48,259 nt of DNA, taken from assembly GCA_964427595.1 (NCBI GenBank), contig CAYRUQ010000010.1:1-48259 (forward strand), in the 5' to 3' direction. The position numbers and the translations under genes were made by a program. Origin of the DNA: Enterosoma sp964427595. Its GTDB lineage: Bacteria; Bacillota_I; Bacilli_A; RFN20; CAG-288. Every line of letters starts with the position of its first letter. Within the stretch, counting starts at the first letter, position 1. Positions 39,290-48,254 of this stretch are shown here, in pieces. The notes under the pieces were generated by a model. The model saw only the letters and a program-made list of their open reading frames with translations, ran no database searches and was not told where the DNA came from.

Positions 39290-40873
39290 TCAATTAAGGG
39301 AATATTGACTAGCTTTTAAGACGATTCGACTCTCATTTCTGAAAGTCTCTTTTTCAAGTTCCCCTATGAAAGTGATCGTCCTCTCGCCATGTTTTAATAA
39401 CTCATCAGGATCAGTAAAACAGACTAGATGATCTTTAGAATTTCCACGATAAGCGAAAACGCATTTGTTATTTTTTGAAGGCATCAAATCACAAGTTGAA
39501 AGTGTGATTTGAAAAACAGGGCTTTCTAATCCGTTACCAAAAGGAGCAAACTTCAAAAGCGTTTCAAAGTTTCTCTCACAAATATCATCTAATTCGATAA
39601 TTATCGGTCTATCATCATCCACTTTCATATCTGAAGAAAGATAAGCTTTCTCCATCTCACTTAAAAATAAAGTAACTACCTTCAGTAAATTAGATTTTTT
39701 AAAAGTGGCACCGCATGCGTTTTTATGCCCGCCAGCATTGATGAATAAAGTCGGATTTTTCTCGATGAAACTATTAGCATTTATATGAGATGGAGTCCTG
39801 ATGGATGAGATGATATTCTCCATATCTTTCTCATCATCCATCATCACCATGACCGGCTCATCCTTCTCTCTCATAAGTTTATTGGCAATGAGGCCAGATA
39901 AACCGCTTAAAGCATCAACTTTTAAAGCAAGTCCATGGGATGTCTCATAGACGTTCTTGGCGTCAATTCCAATCTTCTTAACAGCTTCTTTTCTCTTTTT
40001 ATTAGTCTCTAAAATAAAACGAGCAAGCTCATTTATCTCACTAGGATTCTCACTTAAAAGAAACTTACAGACGAGATTAGGAATCTTACTCTCACTATAA
40101 AGACGACCAGGTGAATTTAAAGCAGGTACGATCGTAAAATTCATATCGTGATAAGATATGTCTCTTTTATATCTGAGAAGAGCTTCAAACTGCTTATATC
40201 GATGTGTTCTTAACCCATTCAAAGCGAGTTTAGCAAAGACAAGATTATTCTCTATAACCGGCATCACATCGGAGAAGACAGCAAGCCCAGCAAGAAGGGC
40301 AAAATATTCATCATCCCTTTCAAGTAAAGCACTAGCGACAAAATAAGAAAGTGAACAAGCTGAGCAGTTATAAGAGAGGAAATCTGAAATTTTATGGTGA
40401 AATAAAGCTTCACATCTAGGAAGTGTAGTATCAGCCTCATGATGGTCGATGATGATGACGTCCATCCCTAATTCATAGGCTTTATCAATCGCATCAAAAG
40501 CCCTGATGCCATTATCGACAGTCAAGATATGTTTATAACCTTTCTGGTAAAACTCCTCGACCCTAGAAAGAGATAGACCATAGCCTTCCTTATATCTTGA
40601 TGGTATGAAATAACCAGTCTTTATTCCAATGCTATCAAAAGTTTTCTTCAAGATAGCTGTGGAAGTGATGCCATCAACATCATAATCTCCGTAGATGACT
40701 AGTTTCTCACCTTTCTCTTTGACTGACTTTAAAAAAGAGATGAGCTTTTTAAAATCAGGAAGCTGATCTGGTCTTTTTAAATCGACAAAAGACCCCGTGC
40801 TCATACGAGCATCGAGGTCTTGACAGGACATGGAATAATGATTCAAAAGTTTAATGAGAAAGGAATCAAGCAT
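39290..40873 (-). CDS. recJ: Single-stranded-DNA-specific exonuclease RecJ
   Basis: A 5'-3' exonuclease of the DHH superfamily. The metal motifs are present: YGDYDVDGITSTAIL (about 61-75), VIIIDHHEAD (DHH motif), and GGHKNACGATF in the DHHA1 domain, then a C-terminal OB domain. At 527 residues it lacks the extra C-terminal domain of Bacillus RecJ (786 aa). It begins 2 bp after secDF with no strong Shine-Dalgarno, so it is probably coupled to it. In Bacilli secDF-recJ-apt-rel are contiguous; the link to apt is broken here. Confidence 0.94.
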   Translation of the reverse strand: MLDSFLIKLLNHYSMSCQDLDARMSTGSFVDLKRPDQLPDFKKLISFLKSVKEKGEKLVIYGDYDVDGITSTAILKKTFDSIGIKTGYFIPSRYKEGYGLSLSRVEEFYQKGYKHILTVDNGIRAFDAIDKAYELGMDVIIIDHHEADTTLPRCEALFHHKISDFLSYNCSACSLSYFVASALLERDDEYFALLAGLAVFSDVMPVIENNLVFAKLALNGLRTHRYKQFEALLRYKRDISYHDMNFTIVPALNSPGRLYSESKIPNLVCKFLLSENPSEINELARFILETNKKRKEAVKKIGIDAKNVYETSHGLALKVDALSGLSGLIANKLMREKDEPVMVMMDDEKDMENIISSIRTPSHINANSFIEKNPTLFINAGGHKNACGATFKKSNLLKVVTLFLSEMEKAYLSSDMKVDDDRPIIIELDDICERNFETLLKFAPFGNGLESPVFQITLSTCDLMPSKNNKCVFAYRGNSKDHLVCFTDPDELLKHGERTITFIGELEKETFRNESRIVLKASQYSLN

Positions 40874-40875
40874 GT

Positions 40876-43695
40876 TTAGCGTAAGAAATCGTTGAGTCCA
40901 GGGATGATCGTCTCATGAGGTCCATCATCAACATAGGTGATACCATCTTGAGCAACTTGACGTCCTTCAGCTTTTTCAGCCTTCTTAGCCATATGTTTAT
41001 CATAGAGTTTCTTGAAGCTGATGTGCTGGAAGAGATAGAGGTAGAGTTTGACGCCGAAGAAGATAGCGAGAGGAATGAGAAGGACCAAATAAATCAGAGA
41101 GGAAATAGCAAGTCCGTATAAGAGAGAATTGACGATGAATAATGATAAGAAGAGGATGATTAAGGAAACGACAGGAACTAAAGGAACATTCTTCAAACGG
41201 TTATAGGAATCCTTGACGATCTCTTCTTTGTGCTCATCAGTGAAGGTGTATTTGAGAGATTTGCTCTCTTTAAGAACGATGTGGTTGTTATATAAGAGAG
41301 GAATCAAGATGACGAGTAAGGCCATGATAGCGACCATCGCACCGACAGAAGTGTAAGTGTTAAACGGAATCTGTAAGGCAGAGAGAAGTCCGACGAAGAG
41401 TAATCCACCCGTCTCACCAGTGATCAGCAAGGTGAGAGCCATATTGAGTCCATATCTAAGAAGGGCATAAATAGCAGCAAAGAGAGGAATCAAGAAGAAG
41501 ATCAAGAAGAAGTTATTGGTCATGTAAGAGATGTTAGTAGGAGTGGTTAAGTAGCAACCGACTTCAAGTGAACTTCTGATATAAGTTCCATCTCTTCCAG
41601 GAGCGACAAGCACTGAGGTTTGATAAGTGGTATTAGGATTTAAGTCGATCGTGACTTCACCATCTAAGACAGTCTCAGAGATGAGGTTTAAGACATCAGT
41701 GGTACCATCAGCTAAGACGATTTCATTCAAATCTCTATCGACTTCGACGGTGTAGTAGTTGATGTAGTAAGTCTCACCATCTTCATCAGTCTTTTCAACC
41801 GGGGTGACATAAGCGGTGTCAGTGTAGTAGATGAAGGAATAATCAGGAAGTTCTTCCGGAGCTTCATCATCACTATAAGCGGTGAATTGTTGACCATCAG
41901 AAGCTTGCTCACCGATACCTTCGATATAAAGTAAGAAAGCTGAAGTGCTATCTAATTCATCATAAGCTTCTCTATCAGTCTGGAAGGTGATGTTTAAGGT
42001 GTAAGTATTCTCATAACTATCAGTTCTGTTGAAGAGAGAACCATTGACAGCATAGTTGACACCAAGAGAGACACCGCATAACACGCTAGCGACGGTAGGA
42101 ATTGCGATCAATAACCAGTTGCGTTTCTTCTTAGGTTTATCATTCTTTTCTTCAACTTTTTCATTCTCAGCTTCCGTTGTTGAAGCAGTAGTGTTAACAG
42201 CAGCTACTTTCTTATCATTCTCTTTCTTATCAAAGAGTGAGAAGTAATGACGATTTTCAGTAGCGTTCTTAACTAAGAAGTAAGAGAGAATCTTGTTGAC
42301 ATAATTGGTGATGAAGAAAGTGAAGATACTTCCGACCATCACGACGCCGAAGAAGACTTGGAAACTACCAGAGGAGAGTAAGAAGCTGAAGAGAGAAACG
42401 GCGAAGATGATGACAGAGACATCTAATGAGATGAAGAAGGATTTATGATAACCCTCCGAATTAGATTTCTCATAATCTCTACCTTTCTTAAGCTCATTCT
42501 TCACATGTTGGAAGTAGTTGACAGAGATGAAGAGTGATAGGAAAGCGACGACGAAGAGACCGATGATGAAAGGCATCGAGAATTCAAAGCCGAGAAGCGT
42601 AGATAACAGCAAGCTGAAGAAGATGCTTCCCAGTAAAGTGACTGAAGCTGTGATTCCAGATAAGCCGAATAATAAGCCAAGAAGGATGCAGATGAGAAGC
42701 AAGGCTACTCCCATGATCGCATAGATGATATAAAGAGAGCTAGTTCCGAATAAAGCAGAGACTCTATTTGAATAAAGATATTGGATATCAAATCCGTAAT
42801 CTTCAGCATTTAATAAATTGACTAAGGCTCTAGCACCAGAGATAGTGAACGAATTACCATCGAGATCAGAAGTGATTGTGCAGGTGGCATCATCATAGTC
42901 ATAGTCATCGACATCAATGATAGCGACGACTTTGCTCAAGACATCTTCATCGATGACAGTATCATCAGTTCCATAAGCTTTAGCATAAGTGTCATCTAAA
43001 GTCTTGTTATACCAAATATAAAGTTTATCGGATTGATCCTCAGAGGAATCATCGTCTGTTTCCTCAGTGTCTTCCGTTTCCTCGGTCTCTTCTGTCTCGG
43101 AATCATCAGTTGAGGCATCAGTACCAGTGAGGGTAGCCGCTTCTTGAGCAGCCGAAACCATCGTTTGGAAATCGACATCAGAGCCGATGTTTAAGGTCGG
43201 GTAAGGAGTGGTTCCATCATAGACGAGTTCAGCGACGGTATCAGCAAAGAAATCACTATTATCTTGAGTGAGAATAGTCTGATCTTCATAAGTTCCGACC
43301 GAGAGATAACCGGTCCTAGAGACGATAGCGATGACATTCTCAAGCTCAGTAGAAGAATAAGGTGACATCGTGATCTTGAGCTGATAACCTTCGTTAGTAT
43401 CAGCATCACCATTGACGATAGCGACTTCAGCATTTCTGACTCCCGCTAAATCAAGGCGCTCCATGACCACTTCTTCGATATCGATATCATCGAGATCATC
43501 TGTTCCGTTTTGAATGGAAGGATAAAGCTCGCTATCATAGTCAGTCGCTTCTCTCTTCGTCAAACTGAAAACAAGCTGGGTGGATCTAGTAAACTCCATA
43601 CCATCACTTGCATTGGAGAGAGTCGTCTGGATATTAAAGACCAAACATCCGATGACAGTAAGCATCATCACGAGGTAAGCCATTATTCGGCGCAT
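40876..43695 (-). CDS. secDF: Fused SecD-SecF protein export subunit
   Basis: An accessory motor of the Sec translocon driven by proton motive force. The 939 residues form the SecD-SecF fusion typical of Bacillota: first TM at about 5-22, a large extracytoplasmic P1-like domain, TM block 2-6 (about 330-490), a basic linker with a Lys-rich stretch (KNDKPKKKRN), then the SecF half with TM 7 near 555, a second periplasmic loop, and a final TM block. A tract of Glu/Thr/Asp (about 190-228) is inserted in the first loop. The ATG has TAGGAGG 7 bp upstream. Confidence 0.9.
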   Translation of the reverse strand: MRRIMAYLVMMLTVIGCLVFNIQTTLSNASDGMEFTRSTQLVFSLTKREATDYDSELYPSIQNGTDDLDDIDIEEVVMERLDLAGVRNAEVAIVNGDADTNEGYQLKITMSPYSSTELENVIAIVSRTGYLSVGTYEDQTILTQDNSDFFADTVAELVYDGTTPYPTLNIGSDVDFQTMVSAAQEAATLTGTDASTDDSETEETEETEDTEETDDDSSEDQSDKLYIWYNKTLDDTYAKAYGTDDTVIDEDVLSKVVAIIDVDDYDYDDATCTITSDLDGNSFTISGARALVNLLNAEDYGFDIQYLYSNRVSALFGTSSLYIIYAIMGVALLLICILLGLLFGLSGITASVTLLGSIFFSLLLSTLLGFEFSMPFIIGLFVVAFLSLFISVNYFQHVKNELKKGRDYEKSNSEGYHKSFFISLDVSVIIFAVSLFSFLLSSGSFQVFFGVVMVGSIFTFFITNYVNKILSYFLVKNATENRHYFSLFDKKENDKKVAAVNTTASTTEAENEKVEEKNDKPKKKRNWLLIAIPTVASVLCGVSLGVNYAVNGSLFNRTDSYENTYTLNITFQTDREAYDELDSTSAFLLYIEGIGEQASDGQQFTAYSDDEAPEELPDYSFIYYTDTAYVTPVEKTDEDGETYYINYYTVEVDRDLNEIVLADGTTDVLNLISETVLDGEVTIDLNPNTTYQTSVLVAPGRDGTYIRSSLEVGCYLTTPTNISYMTNNFFLIFFLIPLFAAIYALLRYGLNMALTLLITGETGGLLFVGLLSALQIPFNTYTSVGAMVAIMALLVILIPLLYNNHIVLKESKSLKYTFTDEHKEEIVKDSYNRLKNVPLVPVVSLIILFLSLFIVNSLLYGLAISSLIYLVLLIPLAIFFGVKLYLYLFQHISFKKLYDKHMAKKAEKAEGRQVAQDGITYVDDGPHETIIPGLNDFLR

Positions 43696-43742
43696 GTCAC
43701 AATCCTCCTATAGATGAAAAAGCACACTCATACACAAAGAAT

Positions 43743-43771
43743 AAAATAACAAAATAAATATTAATATTCAA
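43743..43771 (-). promoter_or_regulatory. Candidate promoter of secDF
   Basis: On the minus strand TTGAAT (43766-43771), a 17-bp spacer and TATTTT (43743-43748) lie in the 104-bp ruvB-secDF gap. The -35 hexamer is the same as that of pyk. Confidence 0.4.
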
Positions 43772-43799
43772 CGATAGAATTTCAGCCTGATTTTTTAAA

Positions 43800-44822
43800 T
43801 CAACAATTAGCAGGGATTTTAGAGGCTTCTACCCCGAGATGTTCATAGGCTTTTCTAGTGGGAATTCTTCCTTTAGGTGATCGGTTGATTAGTCCGATTT
43901 GAACAAGATAAGGCTCATAAACATCCGAGATATTCTCTACGCCTTCTCCGATAGCTGAAGCGAGAGCAGAAAGCCCAACTGGTTTACCATTGTAGCGGTA
44001 GATCATACACTCCAATATCTTTCTATCGGTCTCATCAAGGCCTAGCTCATCGATGGCAAGGAATTTCATCGCCTTCTCAGCTGATGATAAATCGATGATA
44101 CCTTTGCCTTCATAAGTTGCGTAATCTCTGACTCTTCTAAATAGTCTATTTGCGATTCTAGGAGTGCCTCTTGAGCGCAAAGCAATTTGATAAGCGGCTT
44201 CAAAGACGATAGGAAAATCTAAGGCTCTACTAGTCCTTAAAACAATCTCTAAGAGTTCCTCAGCTCTGTAGTATTGAAGACGGAAGAGAATACCGAATCT
44301 GTCTCTTAAAGGAGCCGATAAAGAACCAGGATCAGTAGTCGCGCCAACTAAAGTGAACGGAGGAAGATCAATCGATATCGTCCTAGCATCAGCACCCTTA
44401 CCGACGATCAGTGATAAAGAGAAATCCTCCATCGCTGAATAAAGAACTTCTTGAACTTGGATAGGCATACGATGAATCTCATCGATGAAGAGAACATCAC
44501 CAGGGTTAAGAGAAGCTAAGATAGCAGCTAAATCTCCGGTTCTGACGAGCGAAGATCCGTTTGTCAATTTGATTTCACTGTTCAACTCATGAGCGATGAC
44601 ATTAGCTAAGGTCGTCTTGCCAAGGCCAGGCGGGCCATAGAAAAGAACATGATCCAATGACTCTTTACGAGTCTTGGCACCATTGATGAAGATGGCAAGC
44701 TCTTTCTTGATGTCTTCTTGACCGATATAATCTTTGAGATATTGAGGTCTTAAAGAGACCTCGATCTCATCGCTAGTGTCAGTGACATCCTGAGCGACGA
44801 TATCATTAGTCTTATCTTTCAT
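43800..44822 (-). CDS. ruvB: Holliday junction branch migration helicase RuvB
   Basis: The AAA+ motor of the RuvABC branch-migration complex. The 340 residues include RPQYLKDYIGQEDIKKEL, Walker A GPPGLGKTT, Walker B DVLFIDEIHRM, sensor 1 LVGATTDPGSLSAPLRDRFG, and a C-terminal winged helix with RSPKGRIPTRKAYEHLG. It overlaps ruvA by 4 bp (ATGA). Confidence 0.97.
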   Translation of the reverse strand: MKDKTNDIVAQDVTDTSDEIEVSLRPQYLKDYIGQEDIKKELAIFINGAKTRKESLDHVLFYGPPGLGKTTLANVIAHELNSEIKLTNGSSLVRTGDLAAILASLNPGDVLFIDEIHRMPIQVQEVLYSAMEDFSLSLIVGKGADARTISIDLPPFTLVGATTDPGSLSAPLRDRFGILFRLQYYRAEELLEIVLRTSRALDFPIVFEAAYQIALRSRGTPRIANRLFRRVRDYATYEGKGIIDLSSAEKAMKFLAIDELGLDETDRKILECMIYRYNGKPVGLSALASAIGEGVENISDVYEPYLVQIGLINRSPKGRIPTRKAYEHLGVEASKIPANC

Positions 44823-45388
44823 CTCTTGATCTTTTTAAGAGCCATAGCGATGATCTGCTCAGTGGTCATATCACGGAAATCCTCTTTTCTGAAGACCTCA
44901 TCGATCTCATTCTTCTTGAAACCTAAATCACGAAGAGCATCAAAGGCTAAAGAAACTTCAGAAGTCTCATAAGATAAAGTGCGGTTGGTGATGCTCCAGT
45001 CGAGTTTTCCTTTCAAATCGAGGATGATCTGAGAGGCGTTTTTTCTTCCTAAGCCAGGGATCTTCATCAAAAAGAATTCGTCGTTTTCATTAATCGCCTT
45101 AGCCAAAGCTTCGACAGTGGTGTAAGAAAGAGCGCTCATGGCGATCTTTGGCCCGATTCCCTTGACACTGGTCAAAGCTAAAAACATCTTCTTTTCAGCC
45201 ATCAGACGAAAACCGACAAGGTAGTTATCACTCTCGTTTCTGATCTCACAGACATAGACAAACATGCTCTCACCGATAGGAAAATCGCTCGGTTCAGTCA
45301 CTAGACACTCATAGCCGACGCCTCCGCATTCGATGACGATTGCACCTTTAAGGTGCATGCTTACTAATCCGTGCAGATAATAAAACAA
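44819..45388 (-). CDS. ruvA: Holliday junction binding protein RuvA
   Basis: Tetrameric Holliday-junction binding partner of RuvB. The 189 residues show the OB-fold start FYYLHGLVSMHLKGAIVIECGGVGYEC, two helix-hairpin-helix motifs (ALTSVKGIGPKIAMSAL and LMKIPGLGRKNASQIILDLKGKL), and a C-terminal RuvB-binding three-helix domain. The start codon is TTG at 45388, with GAGGTGG 5-6 bp upstream and no better start. It follows obg by 12 bp. Confidence 0.95.
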   Translation of the reverse strand: MFYYLHGLVSMHLKGAIVIECGGVGYECLVTEPSDFPIGESMFVYVCEIRNESDNYLVGFRLMAEKKMFLALTSVKGIGPKIAMSALSYTTVEALAKAINENDEFFLMKIPGLGRKNASQIILDLKGKLDWSITNRTLSYETSEVSLAFDALRDLGFKKNEIDEVFRKEDFRDMTTEQIIAMALKKIKR

Positions 45389-45400
45389 ATTACCACCTCT

Positions 45401-46672
45401 TTATTCGTAATACTCAAACTCGAAATCATCTAATATGACACTATTGCCAGAGACAGCACCCGCTTCTTTTAATCTATCATCAATACCGATACGGTTTAAA
45501 TAGTTAAGAAGTCGATCTAAGCCCTCATCGGTCGAAAGATTGATCAATCTCTTCGTCCTTAAGACTCTCTCTCCGATGATTTCAAAAGCACCATCTTCTC
45601 TTCGTACGACTTTATATTCAGGAATCTTACCATCATCCTTTTTAACTGCTTTATAAACGACTTCTTGCTCAGAATCAGTCGTCTTATCTTCCACCTTAGT
45701 AAGAGAGAGTTTATAAAGCCTCTTTAGAAGCTTCTTAACCCCATCTCCTTCCTTGGCAGAGATCTCATATATCTCATAAGAATCCTGATATTTCTTGATG
45801 AATTCATCGACTAAACTTCTATCAGATAGCACATCCAACTTATTGAGTGCGACCACCATCGGTTTCTCGATTAATTCTTCATCGTAAGACGCTAACTCTT
45901 CATTGATCATCTCAAAATCAGAAAGAAGCTCAGTAGAGGTAGCATCGATTAAATGAAGAAGAACTTTGCATCTTTCGATATGTCTTAAAAAAGCTAATCC
46001 TAAACCTTTTCCTTGGCTAGCACCCTCTATTAAACCAGGTATATCAGCAATGACAAATCTCTCATCAGTTGAGAGAATACAGACACCTAACTGAGGTTCT
46101 AAAGTAGTGAAAGCATAATCAGCGACTTTGGCATCCGCTCTGGTATTAGCCGAAAGGAAAGTCGATTTACCGGCATTAGGAAGACCGACAAGACCGACAT
46201 CTGCGATCAACTTCAACTCTAAATAAACAGGTAGAGTGACACCAGGAAGTCCGTTTTCAGCGATTTTAGGAGTGCGTCTGACCGGTGATTTAAAGGCGGC
46301 GTTTCCTCTTCCACCTCTCCCACCTTTAGCGATCAAGACTTTCTGACCGTGTTCAGTGATATCACATAAGACTTCACCATCTAAAGTGGTGCAGACAGTT
46401 CCAAGAGGAACAGGAAGAGTGATATCCTTGGCATTTCTTCCATAGCCGAGTTTAGCTTTGCCATCTTGACCATCATCGGCTCTGATCGTCTTACCAAAGC
46501 GGTAAGCACTTAAAGAATTGACTCCTTCATCTCCGACCAGATAAATAGAGCCCCCTCTTCCTCCATTACCACCGGAAGGGCCTCCCATCTCAACACTTTT
46601 CTCATGGCGAAAAGCGATGGCACCATCGCCACCTTTTCCAGAGATGAGAGTGATTTTAACTCTGTCGATCAT
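45401..46672 (-). CDS. obg: GTPase Obg (CgtA)
   Basis: A ribosome-assembly and stress-linked GTPase. Domains in order: a glycine-rich Obg fold (1-158, ISGKGGDGAIAFRHEK, GGPSGGNGGRGGSIY, AKGGRGGRGNAAFKSP), a G domain with GLPNAGKST, DIPGLIEGASQGKGLG and NKLD, and a C-terminal OCT domain (about 345-423) typical of Gram-positive members. The last residues are acidic (DDFEFEYYE). It follows rpmA after a short terminator, in the conserved rplU-prp-rpmA-obg order. Confidence 0.97.
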   Translation of the reverse strand: MIDRVKITLISGKGGDGAIAFRHEKSVEMGGPSGGNGGRGGSIYLVGDEGVNSLSAYRFGKTIRADDGQDGKAKLGYGRNAKDITLPVPLGTVCTTLDGEVLCDITEHGQKVLIAKGGRGGRGNAAFKSPVRRTPKIAENGLPGVTLPVYLELKLIADVGLVGLPNAGKSTFLSANTRADAKVADYAFTTLEPQLGVCILSTDERFVIADIPGLIEGASQGKGLGLAFLRHIERCKVLLHLIDATSTELLSDFEMINEELASYDEELIEKPMVVALNKLDVLSDRSLVDEFIKKYQDSYEIYEISAKEGDGVKKLLKRLYKLSLTKVEDKTTDSEQEVVYKAVKKDDGKIPEYKVVRREDGAFEIIGERVLRTKRLINLSTDEGLDRLLNYLNRIGIDDRLKEAGAVSGNSVILDDFEFEYYE

Positions 46673-46690
46673 GTATTCTTCCTTAAAGTA

Positions 46691-46717
46691 GAAAAAAGCC
46701 CCGGTTAGACCGAAGCT
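46691..46717 (-). terminator. Terminator between rpmA and obg
   Basis: On the minus strand AGCTTCGGT pairs with ACCGGGGCT (9 bp including two G-U pairs, 3-nt loop), followed by TTTTTTC. It lies 8 bp after the rpmA stop and would lower read-through into obg. Confidence 0.75.
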
Positions 46718-46724
46718 TTAACAA

Positions 46725-47021
46725 TCAGTTGCTCTTAGCCGGATAGACGGAAACTTTGGTGCGATGGCGATCGAGACGCTCGTACTTGACGTAGCCGTCT
46801 TGTAAAGCAAAGAGTGTATCGTCTCCGGCTCTCTTGACGTTGTGACCGGCGTGAATCTTGGTTCCTCTTTGACGATAGATGATGGAACCAGAATGACAGA
46901 ATTGACCGTCACATAACTTAGCACCTAAGCGCTTGGAATGTGAATCACGGCCGTTTTTTGTAGAAGTGACACCCTTATGAGAAGCGAAGTTCTGGATGTC
47001 CAATTTAAACAGAATAACCAT
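46725..47021 (-). CDS. rpmA: 50S ribosomal protein L27 with cleavable N-terminal extension
   Basis: L27 reaches the peptidyl-transferase centre with its N-terminus. The mature body GVTSTKNGRDSHSKRLGAKLCDGQ and GSIIYRQRGTKIHAGHNVKRAGDDTLFAL is typical. The protein begins with the extension VILFKLDIQNFASHKG, which in Firmicutes is cut before Ala by the Prp protease. Here the usual Phe-Phe before the cut is Asn-Phe. The ATG at 47021 has AAAGGAGA upstream; an in-frame TTG at 47039 includes the Shine-Dalgarno and is rejected (98 aa). Confidence 0.95.
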   Translation of the reverse strand: MVILFKLDIQNFASHKGVTSTKNGRDSHSKRLGAKLCDGQFCHSGSIIYRQRGTKIHAGHNVKRAGDDTLFALQDGYVKYERLDRHRTKVSVYPAKSN

Positions 47022-47035
47022 TGTACTTTCTCCTT

Positions 47036-47347
47036 TCAATCGCGCTCGATACGATAGACATGCACTCGTTGAGGATATTCTTTCTCAATAGTGAAGAGAC
47101 ATACCATCAGTATCCCAAGCGCCCTGATGTTCTTTTCTCCCGGATATCTCAGGCATTTGATCCGGCAGTAACCAGATTTGGTTTTAATTTTGAAACAATC
47201 TAGGTCTGTGAGTGAGTTGAGACATCCGAAGATAGCTGAGGAGACACCAGAACAGACGATATCTTTACCATATTCATCTTCCCCGTGTCCTTCTATCAGA
47301 ATCTCATCCGGATAGAACTTATCACAGGCCCAACCTGCCGAGATCAT
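47036..47347 (-). CDS. prp: Ribosomal-processing cysteine protease Prp
   Basis: Prp (YsxB) removes the N-terminal extension of L27. The 103 residues show the catalytic pair in context: IEGHGEDEYGKDIVCSGVSSAIFGCLNSL, with His21 and Cys33 as expected catalytic residues. Some features are unusual: several extra cysteines and a basic C-terminus. It lies between rplU (4-bp overlap) and rpmA (14-bp gap), the conserved arrangement. Confidence 0.92.
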   Translation of the reverse strand: MISAGWACDKFYPDEILIEGHGEDEYGKDIVCSGVSSAIFGCLNSLTDLDCFKIKTKSGYCRIKCLRYPGEKNIRALGILMVCLFTIEKEYPQRVHVYRIERD

Positions 47348-47652
47348 AAGCTGATTGATTCGACAGAAAGAGCAGTGAAGGGTTGTCTATGTCCTCTTAA
47401 GACACGGACATTGCTCTTAGCGCGGTAGCGGAGAACCCTAATCTTGCGAGAACGGCTTTGTTTGACGATAGAAGCTGTGACCTTAGCACCTTCGACATAA
47501 GGATGCCCGATTTGAGTCTTATCTCCACTGACGTAGAGAACCTTGTCGAAGACGACGGAATCACCGACGTTGCCTTCAAGCTTTTCACAGTAGATCGTCT
47601 GGCCGACTTCGGCTTTGATCTGCTTTCCTCCAGTTAAAATGACTGCGTACAT
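47344..47652 (-). CDS. rplU: 50S ribosomal protein L21
   Basis: A 102-residue ribosomal protein with the signatures MYAVILTGGKQIKAEVGQTIYCEKLEG, VGDSVVFDKVL, and the C-terminal KIRVLRYRAKSNVRVLRGHRQPFTALSVESI. GGGAGG precedes the ATG at 47652. It is the first gene of the rplU-prp-rpmA-obg series. Confidence 0.97.
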   Translation of the reverse strand: MYAVILTGGKQIKAEVGQTIYCEKLEGNVGDSVVFDKVLYVSGDKTQIGHPYVEGAKVTASIVKQSRSRKIRVLRYRAKSNVRVLRGHRQPFTALSVESISL

Positions 47653-47739
47653 GTTTTACCTCCCAGTAAAAGCGCTATGATGGTATCCAGAATTGGAATT
47701 TATGACCATTTTTAAGCGGCTGAAGAAACAGCATTAATA
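47653..47739 (-). ncRNA. Putative L21 leader (5' UTR regulatory RNA)
   Basis: The roughly 80-nt untranslated stretch between the promoter and rplU holds a nested hairpin: ATGGT/ACCAT (plus-strand 47680-47684 and 47705-47709) enclosing TCCA/TGGA (47686-47689 and 47694-47697). Bacillota rplU mRNAs commonly carry an autoregulatory L21 leader here. The match to that family was not tested. Confidence 0.45.
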
Positions 47740-47767
47740 ATTATAGACAAACGCCCAAAAAGTGCAA
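47740..47767 (-). promoter_or_regulatory. Promoter of rplU-prp-rpmA-obg
   Basis: On the minus strand a perfect -10 TATAAT (47740-47745) follows TTGCAC (47762-47767) with a 16-bp spacer. The promoter lies 20 bp after the mntR-like stop. Confidence 0.55.
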
Positions 47768-47787
47768 GAAAAAGAGAAAAAATGAGA

Positions 47788-48180
47788 CTATTTTTTGATA
47801 TTTTTTGAGAGTTTTTCTAAAGCGTCAATCGTCTCCTGATGAAGATCGTGCTCAATCTTGCAAGCATCGTGTTCAGCGACCTCTGGAGAGACCCCGATCG
47901 CAAGAAAAAACTCCGTTAAAAAACGATGTCTTTCATAAACGGCTTTGGCTTTTTCTAAGCCTGAAGGAGTCAATAATAGATGTCCTTTCTCATCAACATT
48001 AAGATAACCATCATTGACTAAAATCTTGACCGCTTTGGAGATGGCAGGTCTAGAAAAACCAAATTCAGTAGCTAAATCGATCGAACGGACTTTCAGTCCT
48101 TTCTCTTGAAGCCTCAAAATCATCTCTAAATAATCTTCACCAGATTCATGAATGACAGGGGAGAGATCTTTTTCTTGCAT
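47788..48180 (-). CDS. MntR/DtxR-family metal-dependent regulator
   Basis: A 130-residue iron/manganese-type repressor. N-terminal winged helix: DYLEMILRLQEKGLKVRSIDLATEFGFSRPAISKAVKILVNDGYL. Dimerisation and metal domain: YERHRFLTEFFLAIGVSPEVAEHDACKIEHDLHQETIDALEKL. The metal ligands expected for MntR are present (Asp16 and Glu19 near the N-terminus, the His in YERHRF, and Glu/Glu/His in AEHDACKIEHDLH). There is no C-terminal SH3-like domain. The target is likely manganese or iron uptake; no transporter is in the window. TGAGG precedes the ATG. Confidence 0.9.
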   Translation of the reverse strand: MQEKDLSPVIHESGEDYLEMILRLQEKGLKVRSIDLATEFGFSRPAISKAVKILVNDGYLNVDEKGHLLLTPSGLEKAKAVYERHRFLTEFFLAIGVSPEVAEHDACKIEHDLHQETIDALEKLSKNIKK

Positions 48181-48199
48181 ATGAATAACCTCAGAAAAT

Positions 48200-48208
48200 A
48201 TTCTACCA
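48200..48208 (-). promoter_or_regulatory. Extended -10 promoter of the mntR-like gene
   Basis: On the minus strand TGG-TAGAAT forms an extended -10 (48200-48208), 19 bp before the ATG. The -35 region coincides with the upstream terminator. Confidence 0.4.
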
Positions 48209-48209
48209 C

Positions 48210-48254
48210 AAAAAAAGGCGGCTGCAGCTATCTTCCCGATAAGGTATTGTCGCC
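48210..48254 (-). terminator. Terminator of a gene beyond the right end
   Basis: GGCGGC (48217-48222) can pair with GTCGCC (48249-48254), with an inner TATC/GATA helix. On the minus strand it is followed by a run of seven Ts (48216-48210). It should end a minus-strand gene that lies outside the window. Confidence 0.6.
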
